From Sphingomonas sp. (GTDB lineage Bacteria > Pseudomonadota > Alphaproteobacteria > Sphingomonadales > Sphingomonadaceae): 64,000 nt of DNA. Positions 49,736 to 57,198 of this stretch are shown here, one piece after another. A program made the translations under genes and the position numbers. Each line of letters begins with the position of its first letter. The stretch's first letter is position 1. The notes below the pieces were generated by a model. The model saw nothing but the letters and a program-made list of their open reading frames with translations, made no database searches and was not told the origin of the DNA. The stretch spans positions 620,001 through 684,000 of the forward strand of contig NZ_JAFKMA010000001.1 in the NCBI RefSeq assembly GCF_017304635.1, read 5' to 3'.

Positions 49736-52072
49736 ATGCTGCCACTCCTTCGCGCCGCCGTCGTCACGGTTTCCGCCGCCGGGCTGATCCTCTCGCCGCT
49801 CGCCGCCGCGGCGTCGGCCGACAAGGCGCCGATCGACGCGGTCGATCCGTTCATCGGCACGGCGGGAGAGGGGCACACCTTCCCCGGCGCGGTCGCGCCG
49901 TTCGGGATGGTGCAACTGTCCCCCGACACCGACGCCGACTGCGTCATCCGCAAATGTTACGGCCACGCCGCCGGCTATCGCCATGAAGACCCGACGATCG
50001 AGGGCTTCAGCGAGACGCACTTCTCCGGCGCGGGCCATTCCGACCTCGGTGATTTCCTGGTCATGCCGGTGTCGGGCGAGAGGGTGCCGACCGATCCCGG
50101 CAATCCCGCCAGACCGGGCAGCGGCTATCGTTCCCGGTTCAGCAACGCCAGCGAGGTCGCCAGCCCCGGCTATTACGCCGTCACACTGAGCGATGCCGGC
50201 GTCCGCGCGGAAATGACGGCGGGCACGCGGGTCGGTGTGCAGCGCTACACGTTCGGACGCGACAAGGCGGCGCACCTCGTGCTCGACCTGCGGTCGAGCA
50301 TCTATAATTATCCGGGCAAGGTATCGTGGTCGTCGCTGCGGCTGCGCTCGGACGGCACGCTGACCGGCGGGCGCGAGACGCGCGGCTGGGCGCCGGGGCG
50401 GAAACTGTTCTTCGCGATGCGTTTCTCGCGCCCGCTGCTCGCACACGACTTCCGCAATCGCGAGACCGACGTGCCGTATCGCGGGTTCAAGGGGCCGGGC
50501 CGGTCGGGCAGCGACATCGCCGAGATCAAGGGCCGCGCCCTGGTCGCGCAACTCGACTTCGGCCGGCTGACGGTGCCACTCGAGGTCAAGGTCGCGCTGT
50601 CGAGTGTCGACGAGGACGCGGCGATCGCCAATCTGGCCAGCGAACCGGGCGACTTCGACGCGGTGCACGCCCGCACCCGCGCCGACTGGGCGAAGGCGCT
50701 GGGTGCCGTGGAGATCCAAGCACCGGCGCCGATGCGCACGTCGCTCTACACCGCGCTCTATCACGCGTTGATGGCGCCGAGCGTGTTCTCCGACGCCGAC
50801 GGTCGCTATCGCGGACCCGACGATCAGGTGCACAAAGCGGACGGTTTCACCTTCCGCTCGACCTTCTCGCTATGGGATACGTTTCGCGCCGAGCATCCGC
50901 TGCTGACGCTGATCCAGCCGGCGCAGACGACAGTCGACGCGGTCCGCTCGCTGATGGCGAGCCAGGCGGAGAGCCCGTACGGCATCCTGCCGATCTGGCA
51001 GTTCGCGGGGCAGGAGACGTGGACGATGATCGGCTATCACGCCGTGCCGGTCATCGCCGATGCGTATCTGAAGGGGATCAAGGGCTTCGACGCCAACGCC
51101 GCGCTCGACGCGATGGTGGCGAGCGCGACCTATGCACCCTATGGCGGGCTCGGCGATTATATGAAGCTCGGCTACGTGCCGATCGATCGCGAGCCGGAGG
51201 CGGCGTCGAAGACGGTCGAATATGCCTTCGATGACTGGACGATTGCACGGATGGCGCGGAAGCTCGGCCGGGCCGACGTCGCTGCGACGTTCGAGAAGCG
51301 CGCCGCCTATTGGCGCAACAGCTTCGACGCGAAAACCGGCTGGCTGCGTGCGCGCAAGGCCGATGGCAGTTTCCGCACGCCGTTCGACCCGACCGCGATC
51401 AATTACGGGTCGGATTATACCGAGGGCAATGCCTGGCAATATTCGTGGTTCATGCCGCACGACCAGGGCGGGCTGATCCGCCTGCTCGGCGGCGACGCGC
51501 CGACGATCGCCAAGCTCGACGCGATGTTCGATTTCGACAATTCGAAGCTCGACTACAGCCATGCCGAGGATATCGCCGGGCTGATCGGCCAGTACATCCA
51601 CGGCAACGAGCCCAGCCACCACGTCGCCTATCTCTATGCTTATGCCGGCGCGCCGTGGAAGACGCAGGCACGGCTGAAGCAGATCGTCGACAACCAGTAC
51701 AAGCCGACGCCGGACGGCCTCGCGGGGAACGATGACCTCGGCCAGACGTCGGCATGGCTGATGTTCACCGCGCTCGGCTTCTATCCGGTCGCGCCGGGGA
51801 GCGGGGAATATGTCATCGGCCGTCCGTTCGTGAGTCGCGCGACGCTCAACCTGCCGAATGGCAAGCGCTTCACGGTGATCGCCGACGGAATGAACGACAC
51901 CAACCGTTATGTCGGTTCGGTCAGTTTGAACGGCAATGCCCTGTCGCGCGTGTTCATCACCCATGACGAGATCATGGCAGGCGGCACGCTGCGCTTCGCG
52001 ATGGCGGCGAGGCCGAACCTCATGTGGGGCAGGGATAAAAACGCTCGGCCCTATTCGATGAGCGGGTATTGA
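49736..52072 (+). CDS. GH92 family exported alpha-mannosidase-like glycosidase
   Basis: 778 residues. Signal peptide (about 1-28), then IDAVDPFIGTAGEGHTFPGAVAPFGMVQLSPDT and HEDPTIEGFSETHFSGAGHSDLGDF, the diagnostic N-terminal motifs of GH92. The (alpha/alpha)6 domain has FTFRSTFSLWDTFRAEHPLLTLI and SWFMPHDQGGLIRLLGG; GNEPSHHVAYLYAYAGAPWKTQ and LGQTSAWLMFTALGFYPVAPGSGEY follow. GH92 enzymes are Ca2+-dependent inverting exo-alpha-mannosidases, commonly 1,2-linked. Probably periplasmic, scavenging mannosidic glycans. No companion sugar transport genes nearby. Confidence 0.93.
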   Translation: MLPLLRAAVVTVSAAGLILSPLAAAASADKAPIDAVDPFIGTAGEGHTFPGAVAPFGMVQLSPDTDADCVIRKCYGHAAGYRHEDPTIEGFSETHFSGAGHSDLGDFLVMPVSGERVPTDPGNPARPGSGYRSRFSNASEVASPGYYAVTLSDAGVRAEMTAGTRVGVQRYTFGRDKAAHLVLDLRSSIYNYPGKVSWSSLRLRSDGTLTGGRETRGWAPGRKLFFAMRFSRPLLAHDFRNRETDVPYRGFKGPGRSGSDIAEIKGRALVAQLDFGRLTVPLEVKVALSSVDEDAAIANLASEPGDFDAVHARTRADWAKALGAVEIQAPAPMRTSLYTALYHALMAPSVFSDADGRYRGPDDQVHKADGFTFRSTFSLWDTFRAEHPLLTLIQPAQTTVDAVRSLMASQAESPYGILPIWQFAGQETWTMIGYHAVPVIADAYLKGIKGFDANAALDAMVASATYAPYGGLGDYMKLGYVPIDREPEAASKTVEYAFDDWTIARMARKLGRADVAATFEKRAAYWRNSFDAKTGWLRARKADGSFRTPFDPTAINYGSDYTEGNAWQYSWFMPHDQGGLIRLLGGDAPTIAKLDAMFDFDNSKLDYSHAEDIAGLIGQYIHGNEPSHHVAYLYAYAGAPWKTQARLKQIVDNQYKPTPDGLAGNDDLGQTSAWLMFTALGFYPVAPGSGEYVIGRPFVSRATLNLPNGKRFTVIADGMNDTNRYVGSVSLNGNALSRVFITHDEIMAGGTLRFAMAARPNLMWGRDKNARPYSMSGY

Positions 52073-52084
52073 AACGAAACTCTT

Positions 52085-52104
52085 GTTGCATTGCAGCAAA
52101 AGTC
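52085..52104 (+). promoter_or_regulatory. Shared TTGCATTGCAGCAAAA-type upstream motif, copy 1
   Basis: GTTGCATTGCAGCAAAAGTC lies 14 bp before the WYL-like start. Copy 2 at 57141-57160 matches 18 of 20 bases. TTGC-ATT-GCAG is one base from the CTGC-N3-GCAG site reported for PhaR-type regulators. Confidence 0.4.
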
Positions 52105-52118
52105 TTACTTATCATCGC

Positions 52119-52454
52119 ATGGATATGGCCGATCATCCCCAAGCCGCGCCCGCCGGGCCGACGCCGACCATTCTGGAGGCGATCGTGACGCGCCGTTGCG
52201 TCACCGCTTCGTACAACCGCCAGCCAGTGGTGCTGGCGCCGCACGTGCTGTTCAACAAGCACGACGCGCTCCATGTCGGCGCGGTGACGGTCGAACGCGG
52301 CGGGCAACCGCCGCGCGAACCCAAGCTGGGGGTGTTCAAGCTCGACGGACTGGGCGAGATCGCCATCACCGATCGCCCGTTTTCGATCAGCGAATTGTGG
52401 CAGCCCGACGACGAGCGCTTCGTCGGCAAGGCGTTGCTCGCGGTCGAGAACTGA
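52119..52454 (+). CDS. WYL-like small domain protein
   Basis: 111 residues. TILEAIVTRRCVTASYNRQPVVLAPHVLFNKHDALHVGAVTVERGG resembles the WYL beta-barrel sensor domain, without the usual N-terminal helix-turn-helix; GVFKLDGLGEIAITDRPFSI follows. WYL domains bind nucleic acid or nucleotide ligands in transcription factors and defence systems, but this stand-alone form has no clear role. ATG 52119 or 52125 are both possible. A 20-bp motif upstream (52085-52104) recurs before the TetR gene at 57199. Confidence 0.6.
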   Translation: MDMADHPQAAPAGPTPTILEAIVTRRCVTASYNRQPVVLAPHVLFNKHDALHVGAVTVERGGQPPREPKLGVFKLDGLGEIAITDRPFSISELWQPDDERFVGKALLAVEN

Positions 52455-52517
52455 TCCCGCGGTCGCTCGAGCGATAGCCCGGTATCGCGCCGTCGCGTGC
52501 CGTGCCATCATGGCGCG

Positions 52518-53234
52518 ATGAGCGAGGCGGTTTCCACCAATCCCGTATCACGCGGCCTGCGCTGGGCCTGGCCGGCGCTCGGGCTGTTCGTTGTCTCGCT
52601 GCTGTTGCTCGGCGGCTGGCTCGCCGATGAACTGATCGAGGGCGAGCATTGGTCGCTCGACACCGCGATCCTGCTGGCGTTGCGCCATCCGCACGATCTC
52701 GCGCAGCCGATCGGGCCGGGCTGGCTGTTGCAATCGACGGTCGATATCTCGGCGCTGGGTGGCGACACCTTGCTGTGGTTGTTCGGGCTCGCCGGTGGAG
52801 CGTGGCTGTTGTTCGCGGGCAAGCGAGCGGAGGCGGCGTGGATCGCGCTGTCGCTGATCGGGGCGACGGTCCTGAACGGAATGTTGAAAGCATGGATCGC
52901 ACGACCGCGGCCCGAACTGGTGCCGCACCTGGTCCACGTCACCCATGCCAGCTTCCCGAGCGGGCACGCGATGGTGTCGGCGGCGATCTACCTGACGCTG
53001 GGGCTGATGCTGGCGGAAGGGATCGAGCCCAACGGCTGGCGCGATCGCGCGGCGCGAGTCGCGGTGGTCGGGTTCTTCGCGGCGCTGGCGGTGCTGATCG
53101 GGATGAGCCGCGTCTATCTGGGCGTGCATTGGCCGAGCGACGTGCTGGCCGGGTGGTGTTTCGGGACGGCATGGGCGCTGCTGGTGTGGGCGGCGAACCG
53201 CTGGTGGCACGGGCGGCGCGCCGCACCTAGCTAG
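52518..53234 (+). CDS. PAP2 family membrane phosphatase
   Basis: 238 residues with about six membrane segments. The three phosphatase motifs are complete: KAWIARPRPE, SFPSGHAM and SRVYLGVHWPSDVLAGW. It dephosphorylates lipid or undecaprenyl pyrophosphates at the outer face of the inner membrane; the exact substrate is unknown. ATG 52518 gives MSEAVSTNPVSRGL; an upstream in-frame ATG at 52497 adds seven residues without conservation. Convergent with the His-rich gene, with a hairpin between. Confidence 0.9.
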   Translation: MSEAVSTNPVSRGLRWAWPALGLFVVSLLLLGGWLADELIEGEHWSLDTAILLALRHPHDLAQPIGPGWLLQSTVDISALGGDTLLWLFGLAGGAWLLFAGKRAEAAWIALSLIGATVLNGMLKAWIARPRPELVPHLVHVTHASFPSGHAMVSAAIYLTLGLMLAEGIEPNGWRDRAARVAVVGFFAALAVLIGMSRVYLGVHWPSDVLAGWCFGTAWALLVWAANRWWHGRRAAPS

Positions 53235-53238
53235 GGAA

Positions 53239-53261
53239 GAGGGCGACCACCGGCCGCCCTC
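53239..53261. terminator. Bidirectional hairpin between PAP2 and His-rich genes
   Basis: GAGGGCG (53239-53245) pairs perfectly with CGCCCTC (53255-53261), 9-nt loop. Only a short T-rich tail follows on the minus strand, none on the plus, so it is a weak intrinsic terminator. Confidence 0.5.
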
Positions 53262-53272
53262 CCGTTATCCGA

Positions 53273-53560
53273 TCAGCGATAGCAGACGCGGACCTGGCGA
53301 TGATGACGCCACTCCCAATGGCAGCGCGACCTGTAGCCGTGCCCACGCCAGCCACGATGCCAACCGTAATGCCGCCCGCGATCCCAGCCGTAACGGCGTC
53401 CGTGGTCCCAGCCGCGATGGCGGTCGTTGTGCCAGCCGTTGTGGCGGCCATTGTCGTGGTGCCAGTCGCGCTGCGGCGCCGGCGCGGCGCTCGCCACGGT
53501 CGGCACCGCCGCGCTGGCCAGGCCGACCGCGAGGCCAGCGGCGATCAGAAACGTCTTCAT
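53273..53560 (-). CDS. Secreted His/Arg/Trp/Gly-rich repeat protein
   Basis: 95 residues. Signal peptide MKTFLIAAGLAVGLASAAVP with likely cleavage at ASA-AP, then a mature part almost wholly of H, R, W, G, D, Y and N in degenerate repeats (RHNGWHNDRHRGWDHGRRYG). It ends with two cysteines (SRCHWEWRHHRQVRVCYR), as do several sphingomonad stress-exported proteins. Possible metal or polyanion binding; function unknown. ATG 53560 follows AAGGACAGGATGTG. A near-EcfG promoter lies 45-69 bp upstream. Confidence 0.8.
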   Translation of the reverse strand: MKTFLIAAGLAVGLASAAVPTVASAAPAPQRDWHHDNGRHNGWHNDRHRGWDHGRRYGWDRGRHYGWHRGWRGHGYRSRCHWEWRHHRQVRVCYR

Positions 53561-53604
53561 CACATCCTGTCCTTTCGAGCCCGGGGAATGGGCATGCCCC
53601 GGCC

Positions 53605-53629
53605 TACGCCCGCGACCAGGCATGGTTCC
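53605..53629 (-). promoter_or_regulatory. EcfG-like promoter before the His-rich protein gene
   Basis: Minus strand GGAAC (53629-53625), 16-nt spacer, CGTA (53608-53605): one base off GGAAC-N16-CGTT. It would give a leader of about 35-40 nt. Confidence 0.4.
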
Positions 53630-53675
53630 TGAACGCGGTTGTAGGGTGGGGTACAGGGAGGATCTGCCGCGCTTT

Positions 53676-54236
53676 TTACGTCGAAGGATCGCGATGCTTC
53701 TTCCATCGCAGGAACAAGATCACGCTGAACGCACATTCGATCGCCCCGACGAGCAGGGCAACGCCAACCGGCAACATGGTCGGATGGAGCATACCTATAG
53801 CGGCGGCCAGCGCCAGCGCTCCACCAAGCACCCAATACACCGGCTCGCCATAGACAGATCGGAAAATGAAGTATCGCGCACCGATGGCGACGGCCACGGC
53901 GGAAAACACCATCGCGGGAGCCACCTGCAGCAGTGCGTAACCGGTCAGAATGCCAGCGAACAGTATCGCCGTGCTTTCGCTGGCCAGACGTTCGAGGGGG
54001 TTACCGTCGAACGCTTTGCCAGCCTTGAACAGCACGCGGCTGATGACGACCGATGCGGGAAATATCAGCATTCCGCCGAGGAACAGCGCGATGAAGGCGG
54101 ACCGGATGCCATGCGATCTTTCCACCAACCCTGCCACCAGCCAGACCGCGCCAGACACGAAAACGCCAGGTGCGCCACCCACGTAGGAACGTGCCATGTC
54201 GCGTTGCGCCGAACCGATGTCCAAGAAAGCCCCCAT
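53676..54236 (-). CDS. Polytopic membrane protein of unknown function
   Basis: 186 residues with about five to six hydrophobic segments: GVFVSGAVWLVAGLVERSHG, SAFIALFLGGMLIFPASVVIS, ESTAILFAGILTGYALLQVAPAMVF, SAVAVAIGARYFIFRSVYGE, VYWVLGGALALAAAIGMLH and PVGVALLVGAIECAFSVILF. The N-terminal part (GAFLDIGSAQRDMARSYVGGAPGV) looks amphipathic. I place the start at ATG 54236; a TTG 21 bp upstream is possible. GC is a little lower than in the neighbours. No family recognised with confidence. Confidence 0.7.
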   Translation of the reverse strand: MGAFLDIGSAQRDMARSYVGGAPGVFVSGAVWLVAGLVERSHGIRSAFIALFLGGMLIFPASVVISRVLFKAGKAFDGNPLERLASESTAILFAGILTGYALLQVAPAMVFSAVAVAIGARYFIFRSVYGEPVYWVLGGALALAAAIGMLHPTMLPVGVALLVGAIECAFSVILFLRWKKHRDPST

Positions 54237-54344
54237 TTGTAGTTTGCGAAGCCGCAATGCGCATGGCGTGTCGATTTTGCCAGCCCCGCCGGCACTCGAC
54301 CTCCCCGATTTGAACGCGAGTCACCGTTACCACCTGTCGGGTCG

Positions 54345-56666
54345 TCAGCCGCCGCTCGTTCCAACGCTCACGAAACTATCCATCACCCGCTTCCGCCCGG
54401 CCTGTTCGAAGTCGATCTCGAGCTTGTTGCCCTCGATCTCGGCGATTTCGCCGTAGCCGAACTTCTGGTGGAACACGCGCATGCCCACGACCAAGTCGTC
54501 GCGGCCTTTGTTGCCCAGACTGATCGCGCTGGCGCGAGCTTCGACGACACGGGGGGCTTCGCGGGTGAAGGTGCGGCTGGTGAACCCGCCGCCGGGACCG
54601 GCGAAATCCACGCCCGCCGCGCGTTGCCAGCCGGGGCCGCGGCCGGTGCCGCGCGCCACGTCGGCGAAAGGGTCGGCGCGTTCGGACCAGTTGGCGCGCC
54701 ACAGGCTCTCGCCGCCGGCCATGCTGCTCTCGCTCTCGATATGGTCGTTCGGCAATTCGCCGACGAAGCGGCTCGGGATGCTCGACGTCCACTGGCCGTA
54801 GATGCGGCGGTTGGCGGCGTGGATGATGATCGCGCGGCGCCGCGCGCGCGTGATCGCCACATACGCCAGCCGGCGCTCCTCTTCCAGGCTGGCGAGCCCA
54901 CCCTCGTCGAGCGAGCGTTGCGACGGGAACAGTCCTTCCTCCCACCCGACCAGGAACACGGTGTCATATTCCAGTCCCTTGGCGGCGTGGATCGTCATGA
55001 TCGTGACCTTGGCCTCGTCGGCGGTCGCCTCGTTGTCCATGACGAGGGAGACGTGCTCGAGGAACGCGCCGAGGCTGTCATACTCCTCCATCGCGCGGAC
55101 GAGTTCGGTCAGGTTCTCCAGCCGCCCGGCGGCCTCGGCCGATTTCTCGGCCTGCCACATTGCGGTGTACCCGCTCTCGTCGAGCACCTGGCGCGCGAGG
55201 TCGGGGTGGGGGAGGTCCTGCGCCATCGTCCGCCAGCGCGCGAGGTCGCCGACCAGATTGCCGAGCGCGCGCCGGGCCTGCGGGGTCAGCTCGTCCGTAT
55301 CGAGGATGCGCGCGGCGGCGACCGTCAGCGGCACCCCCTCGCCGCGCGCAAGCTGGTGGACCTTCGCGACCGCCTTGTCGCCGAGCCCGCGCTTGGGCAC
55401 GTTCACGATGCGCTCGAACGCGAGATCATCGGCCGGCTGCGCGACGATGCGCAAGTACGCGAGCGCGTCGCGGATTTCCTGCCGCTCGTAAAAACGGAAA
55501 CCGCCGACGATGCGATAGGGCAGGCCGATCGCGATGAAGCGGTCCTCGAACTCGCGGGTCTGGTGCTGCGCGCGGACCAGGATGGCGATATCGTCGAGCG
55601 ACTTGCCGGTCCGCTGGCAGCTTTCGATCTCGTCGCCGACGCGGCGTGCTTCCTCCGGCCCGTCCCACACGCCGAGCACCTTGACCTTCTCGCCGGCGTC
55701 GAGCTCGGTCCACAATTCCTTGCCCAGCCGCCCGCTATTGTTGGCAATCACCGCACTGGCGGCGGCGAGGATGTGCGGGGTCGAGCGGTAATTCTGTTCG
55801 AGCCGGACGATCGTCGCGCCGGGAAAATCCTTCTCGAACTTCAGGATGTTCTCGACCTGCGCGCCGCGCCACGAATAGATCGACTGATCGTCGTCGCCGA
55901 CGCAACACAGGTTGCGCCGCTCCTGTGCGAGCAGGCGAAGCCACAGGTACTGGACGCTGTTGGTGTCCTGATACTCGTCGACCATGATGTATTTGAAGCG
56001 GCGCTGATACTCCGCCAGCACCTCGCGATGCGTGCGCAGGATGACCAGCATGTGGAGCAGCAGGTCGCCGAAATCGCAGGCGTTGAGCGCCTTCAGCCGC
56101 TCCTGATAGGCGGCATAGAGTTCGCCCCCGCGCCCGTTGGCATAACGCTCGCTCTCGCCCGCCTGAATGTCGGACGGGACCAGCCCCTTGTTCTTCCACT
56201 CGTCGATCAGCCCGCCGAGCTGGCGCGCGGGGAAGCGCTTCTCGTCGATATCGGCGGCGGTGACGAGTTGCTTGAGCAAGCGAAGCTGATCGTCGGTGTC
56301 GAGGATGGTGAAATTGGGGTGTAGTCCGACCAGCTCGGCATGCCGGCGCAGCATCTTCGCACCGATCGCGTGGAACGTGCCGAGCCACGGCATGCCCTCG
56401 ACTGCTTCGCCGACGATCGCGCGGACGCGCTCGCGCATCTCGCGCGCGGCCTTGTTGGTGAAGGTGACGCTCAGGATCTCGGACGGCCAGGCGCGGCGCG
56501 TGAACAGCAGGTGCGCGAGCCGCGCGGTCAGCGCGGCGGTCTTGCCGGTGCCCGCGCCGGCGAGGACGAGCACTGGCCCTTCGGTCGTCAGCACGGCCTC
56601 GCGCTGCGGCGGATTGAGGCCGCGGAGATAGGGTGGATCGTTGGGCAGGGTGGCGGGGTCGGTCAC
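54345..56666 (-). CDS. uvrD: UvrD/PcrA-type superfamily 1 DNA helicase
   Basis: 773 residues. All SF1A helicase motifs are visible: Q motif LNPPQREAVL, Walker A LAGAGTGKTAALTAR, motif II VDEYQDTNSVQY, motif III GDDDQSIYSWRGA, motif IV LEQNYRSTPHIL, and VTIMTIHAAKGLEYDTVFLVGWEEGLFPSQRS. The Tudor-like C-terminal domain VGMRVFHQKFGYGEIAEIEG contacts RNA polymerase in relatives. Roles: nucleotide excision and mismatch repair, 3'-5' unwinding. GTG start at 56666 lacks a ribosome-binding site, and a perfect SOS box sits 5-19 bp upstream, which suggests SOS control. Confidence 0.96.
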   Translation of the reverse strand: MTDPATLPNDPPYLRGLNPPQREAVLTTEGPVLVLAGAGTGKTAALTARLAHLLFTRRAWPSEILSVTFTNKAAREMRERVRAIVGEAVEGMPWLGTFHAIGAKMLRRHAELVGLHPNFTILDTDDQLRLLKQLVTAADIDEKRFPARQLGGLIDEWKNKGLVPSDIQAGESERYANGRGGELYAAYQERLKALNACDFGDLLLHMLVILRTHREVLAEYQRRFKYIMVDEYQDTNSVQYLWLRLLAQERRNLCCVGDDDQSIYSWRGAQVENILKFEKDFPGATIVRLEQNYRSTPHILAAASAVIANNSGRLGKELWTELDAGEKVKVLGVWDGPEEARRVGDEIESCQRTGKSLDDIAILVRAQHQTREFEDRFIAIGLPYRIVGGFRFYERQEIRDALAYLRIVAQPADDLAFERIVNVPKRGLGDKAVAKVHQLARGEGVPLTVAAARILDTDELTPQARRALGNLVGDLARWRTMAQDLPHPDLARQVLDESGYTAMWQAEKSAEAAGRLENLTELVRAMEEYDSLGAFLEHVSLVMDNEATADEAKVTIMTIHAAKGLEYDTVFLVGWEEGLFPSQRSLDEGGLASLEEERRLAYVAITRARRRAIIIHAANRRIYGQWTSSIPSRFVGELPNDHIESESSMAGGESLWRANWSERADPFADVARGTGRGPGWQRAAGVDFAGPGGGFTSRTFTREAPRVVEARASAISLGNKGRDDLVVGMRVFHQKFGYGEIAEIEGNKLEIDFEQAGRKRVMDSFVSVGTSGG

Positions 56667-56670
56667 CGGC

Positions 56671-56685
56671 GAACAGGTAGGGAAC
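56671..56685 (-). promoter_or_regulatory. SOS (LexA) box of uvrD
   Basis: On the minus strand GTTC-CCTACCT-GTTC, a perfect alphaproteobacterial LexA box, ends 5 bp before the GTG start codon. It would overlap the transcription start region or the 5' end of the message. Confidence 0.8.
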
Positions 56686-56802
56686 GGAGGCGGTTAGGGC
56701 AACCTTTGGCGGGGATTGGCGCGGGTTAGCCGATGGTCAAGCCATCGGCCGGATCGAGCTTCGCTCGTCCGCCGGCTGTGCTCGGTGCTACAGCACCTGC
56801 GC

Positions 56803-56835
56803 AAAAAAACGGGGCGGCTCGGGAAAGCCGCCCCG
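56803..56835 (-). terminator. Intrinsic terminator of the small RNA
   Basis: Minus strand: CGGGGCGGCT pairs with AGCCGCCCCG around TTCCCG-type loop bases, then TTTTTTT (56809-56803). No protein gene on the minus strand ends here, which supports an independent short transcript. Confidence 0.85.
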
Positions 56836-56913
56836 CAGTTCGGGGAAGACTGGCCGACAGGGGGGAAGGGCCAGTCCCAGGTCGCGGCAAGCAAGGGGAG
56901 GATCGCCGCGACG
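56803..56913 (-). ncRNA. Small regulatory RNA with two C-rich anti-Shine-Dalgarno hairpin loops
   Basis: Read 56913 to 56803 on the minus strand. Hairpin 1 (56912-56881): stem GTCGCGGC/GCCGCGAC, perfect 8 bp, loop GATCCTCCCCTTGCTT. Hairpin 2 (56876-56848): stem GACTGGCC/GGCCAGTC, perfect 8 bp, loop CTTCCCCCCTGTC. A terminator hairpin with a T tract follows (56835-56803). Both loops expose CCUCCCC/CCCCCC-type sequence that can pair with GGAGG ribosome-binding sites. Promoter elements precede the start. The plan resembles the alpha-r14/CIN and CcsR families and possibly the SpsR RNA of sphingomonads, but I cannot test identity. The 5' end is estimated from the -10 box. Confidence 0.75.
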
Positions 56914-56919
56914 CCTCTG

Positions 56920-56947
56920 CAGATAGGAAGCGTTTGTATCCGGACAA
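56920..56947 (-). promoter_or_regulatory. Promoter of the small RNA
   Basis: Minus strand -35 TTGTCC (56947-56942), 16-nt spacer, -10 TATCTG (56925-56920). It predicts a start near 56913, one or two bases before hairpin 1. Confidence 0.5.
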
Positions 56948-57140
56948 TGCCCGGATTGTTGCAAATTGTCGCAATCGGCGAACGCGCCACTAGGAATTGA
57001 CGGTCGTGGCGGCGACTGGGTCGGACGTCGCCGCAGGGTCAGTGAAGTACGGGTCGATTGGCGAGCGGTGAAAGACGCATATTGGACGCCTGCTCGGAAC
57101 CATCGTTGCTCTCGCGCTTTTCCAGCCTCAGCAACGAAAA

Positions 57141-57160
57141 GTTGCAATGCAGCAAAAATC
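57141..57160 (+). promoter_or_regulatory. Shared TTGCAATGCAGCAAAA-type upstream motif, copy 2
   Basis: GTTGCAATGCAGCAAAAATC, 39 bp before the TetR ATG; 18 of 20 bases identical to 52085-52104. Its first five bases are also the right arm of the GCAAC/GTTGC hairpin. Confidence 0.4.
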
Positions 57161-57171
57161 CGCTTGGCTTG

Positions 57172-57185
57172 TTCGTTCGAACGAA
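57172..57185 (+). promoter_or_regulatory. Palindromic operator before the TetR-family gene
   Basis: TTCGTTCGAACGAA is a perfect 14-bp palindrome ending 13 bp before the ATG. Its position fits autorepression of the efflux operon by the TetR protein. Confidence 0.65.
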
Positions 57186-57198
57186 TTAATTGGCGTGT

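Larger units (their letters stand above)
56667..57198. other. 532-bp interval without protein gene: SOS box, small RNA, TetR promoter
   Basis: From left to right: the uvrD SOS box, the small RNA (56803-56913, minus), its promoter (56920-56947), a hairpin GCAAC-GAAAA-GTTGC (57131-57145), the shared motif copy 2 (57141-57160) and the TetR operator (57172-57185). Open frames here on both strands run across the terminator and stem-loops and are not credible. 56687-56800 holds only an imperfect repeat of CGGC-type sequence. Confidence 0.75.

Noticed and set aside
56716..57000. Frames of 82-98 codons on both strands in the uvrD-TetR interval
   Set aside because: They run through the small-RNA hairpins and terminator, are Arg/Pro-rich and have no ribosome-binding site.
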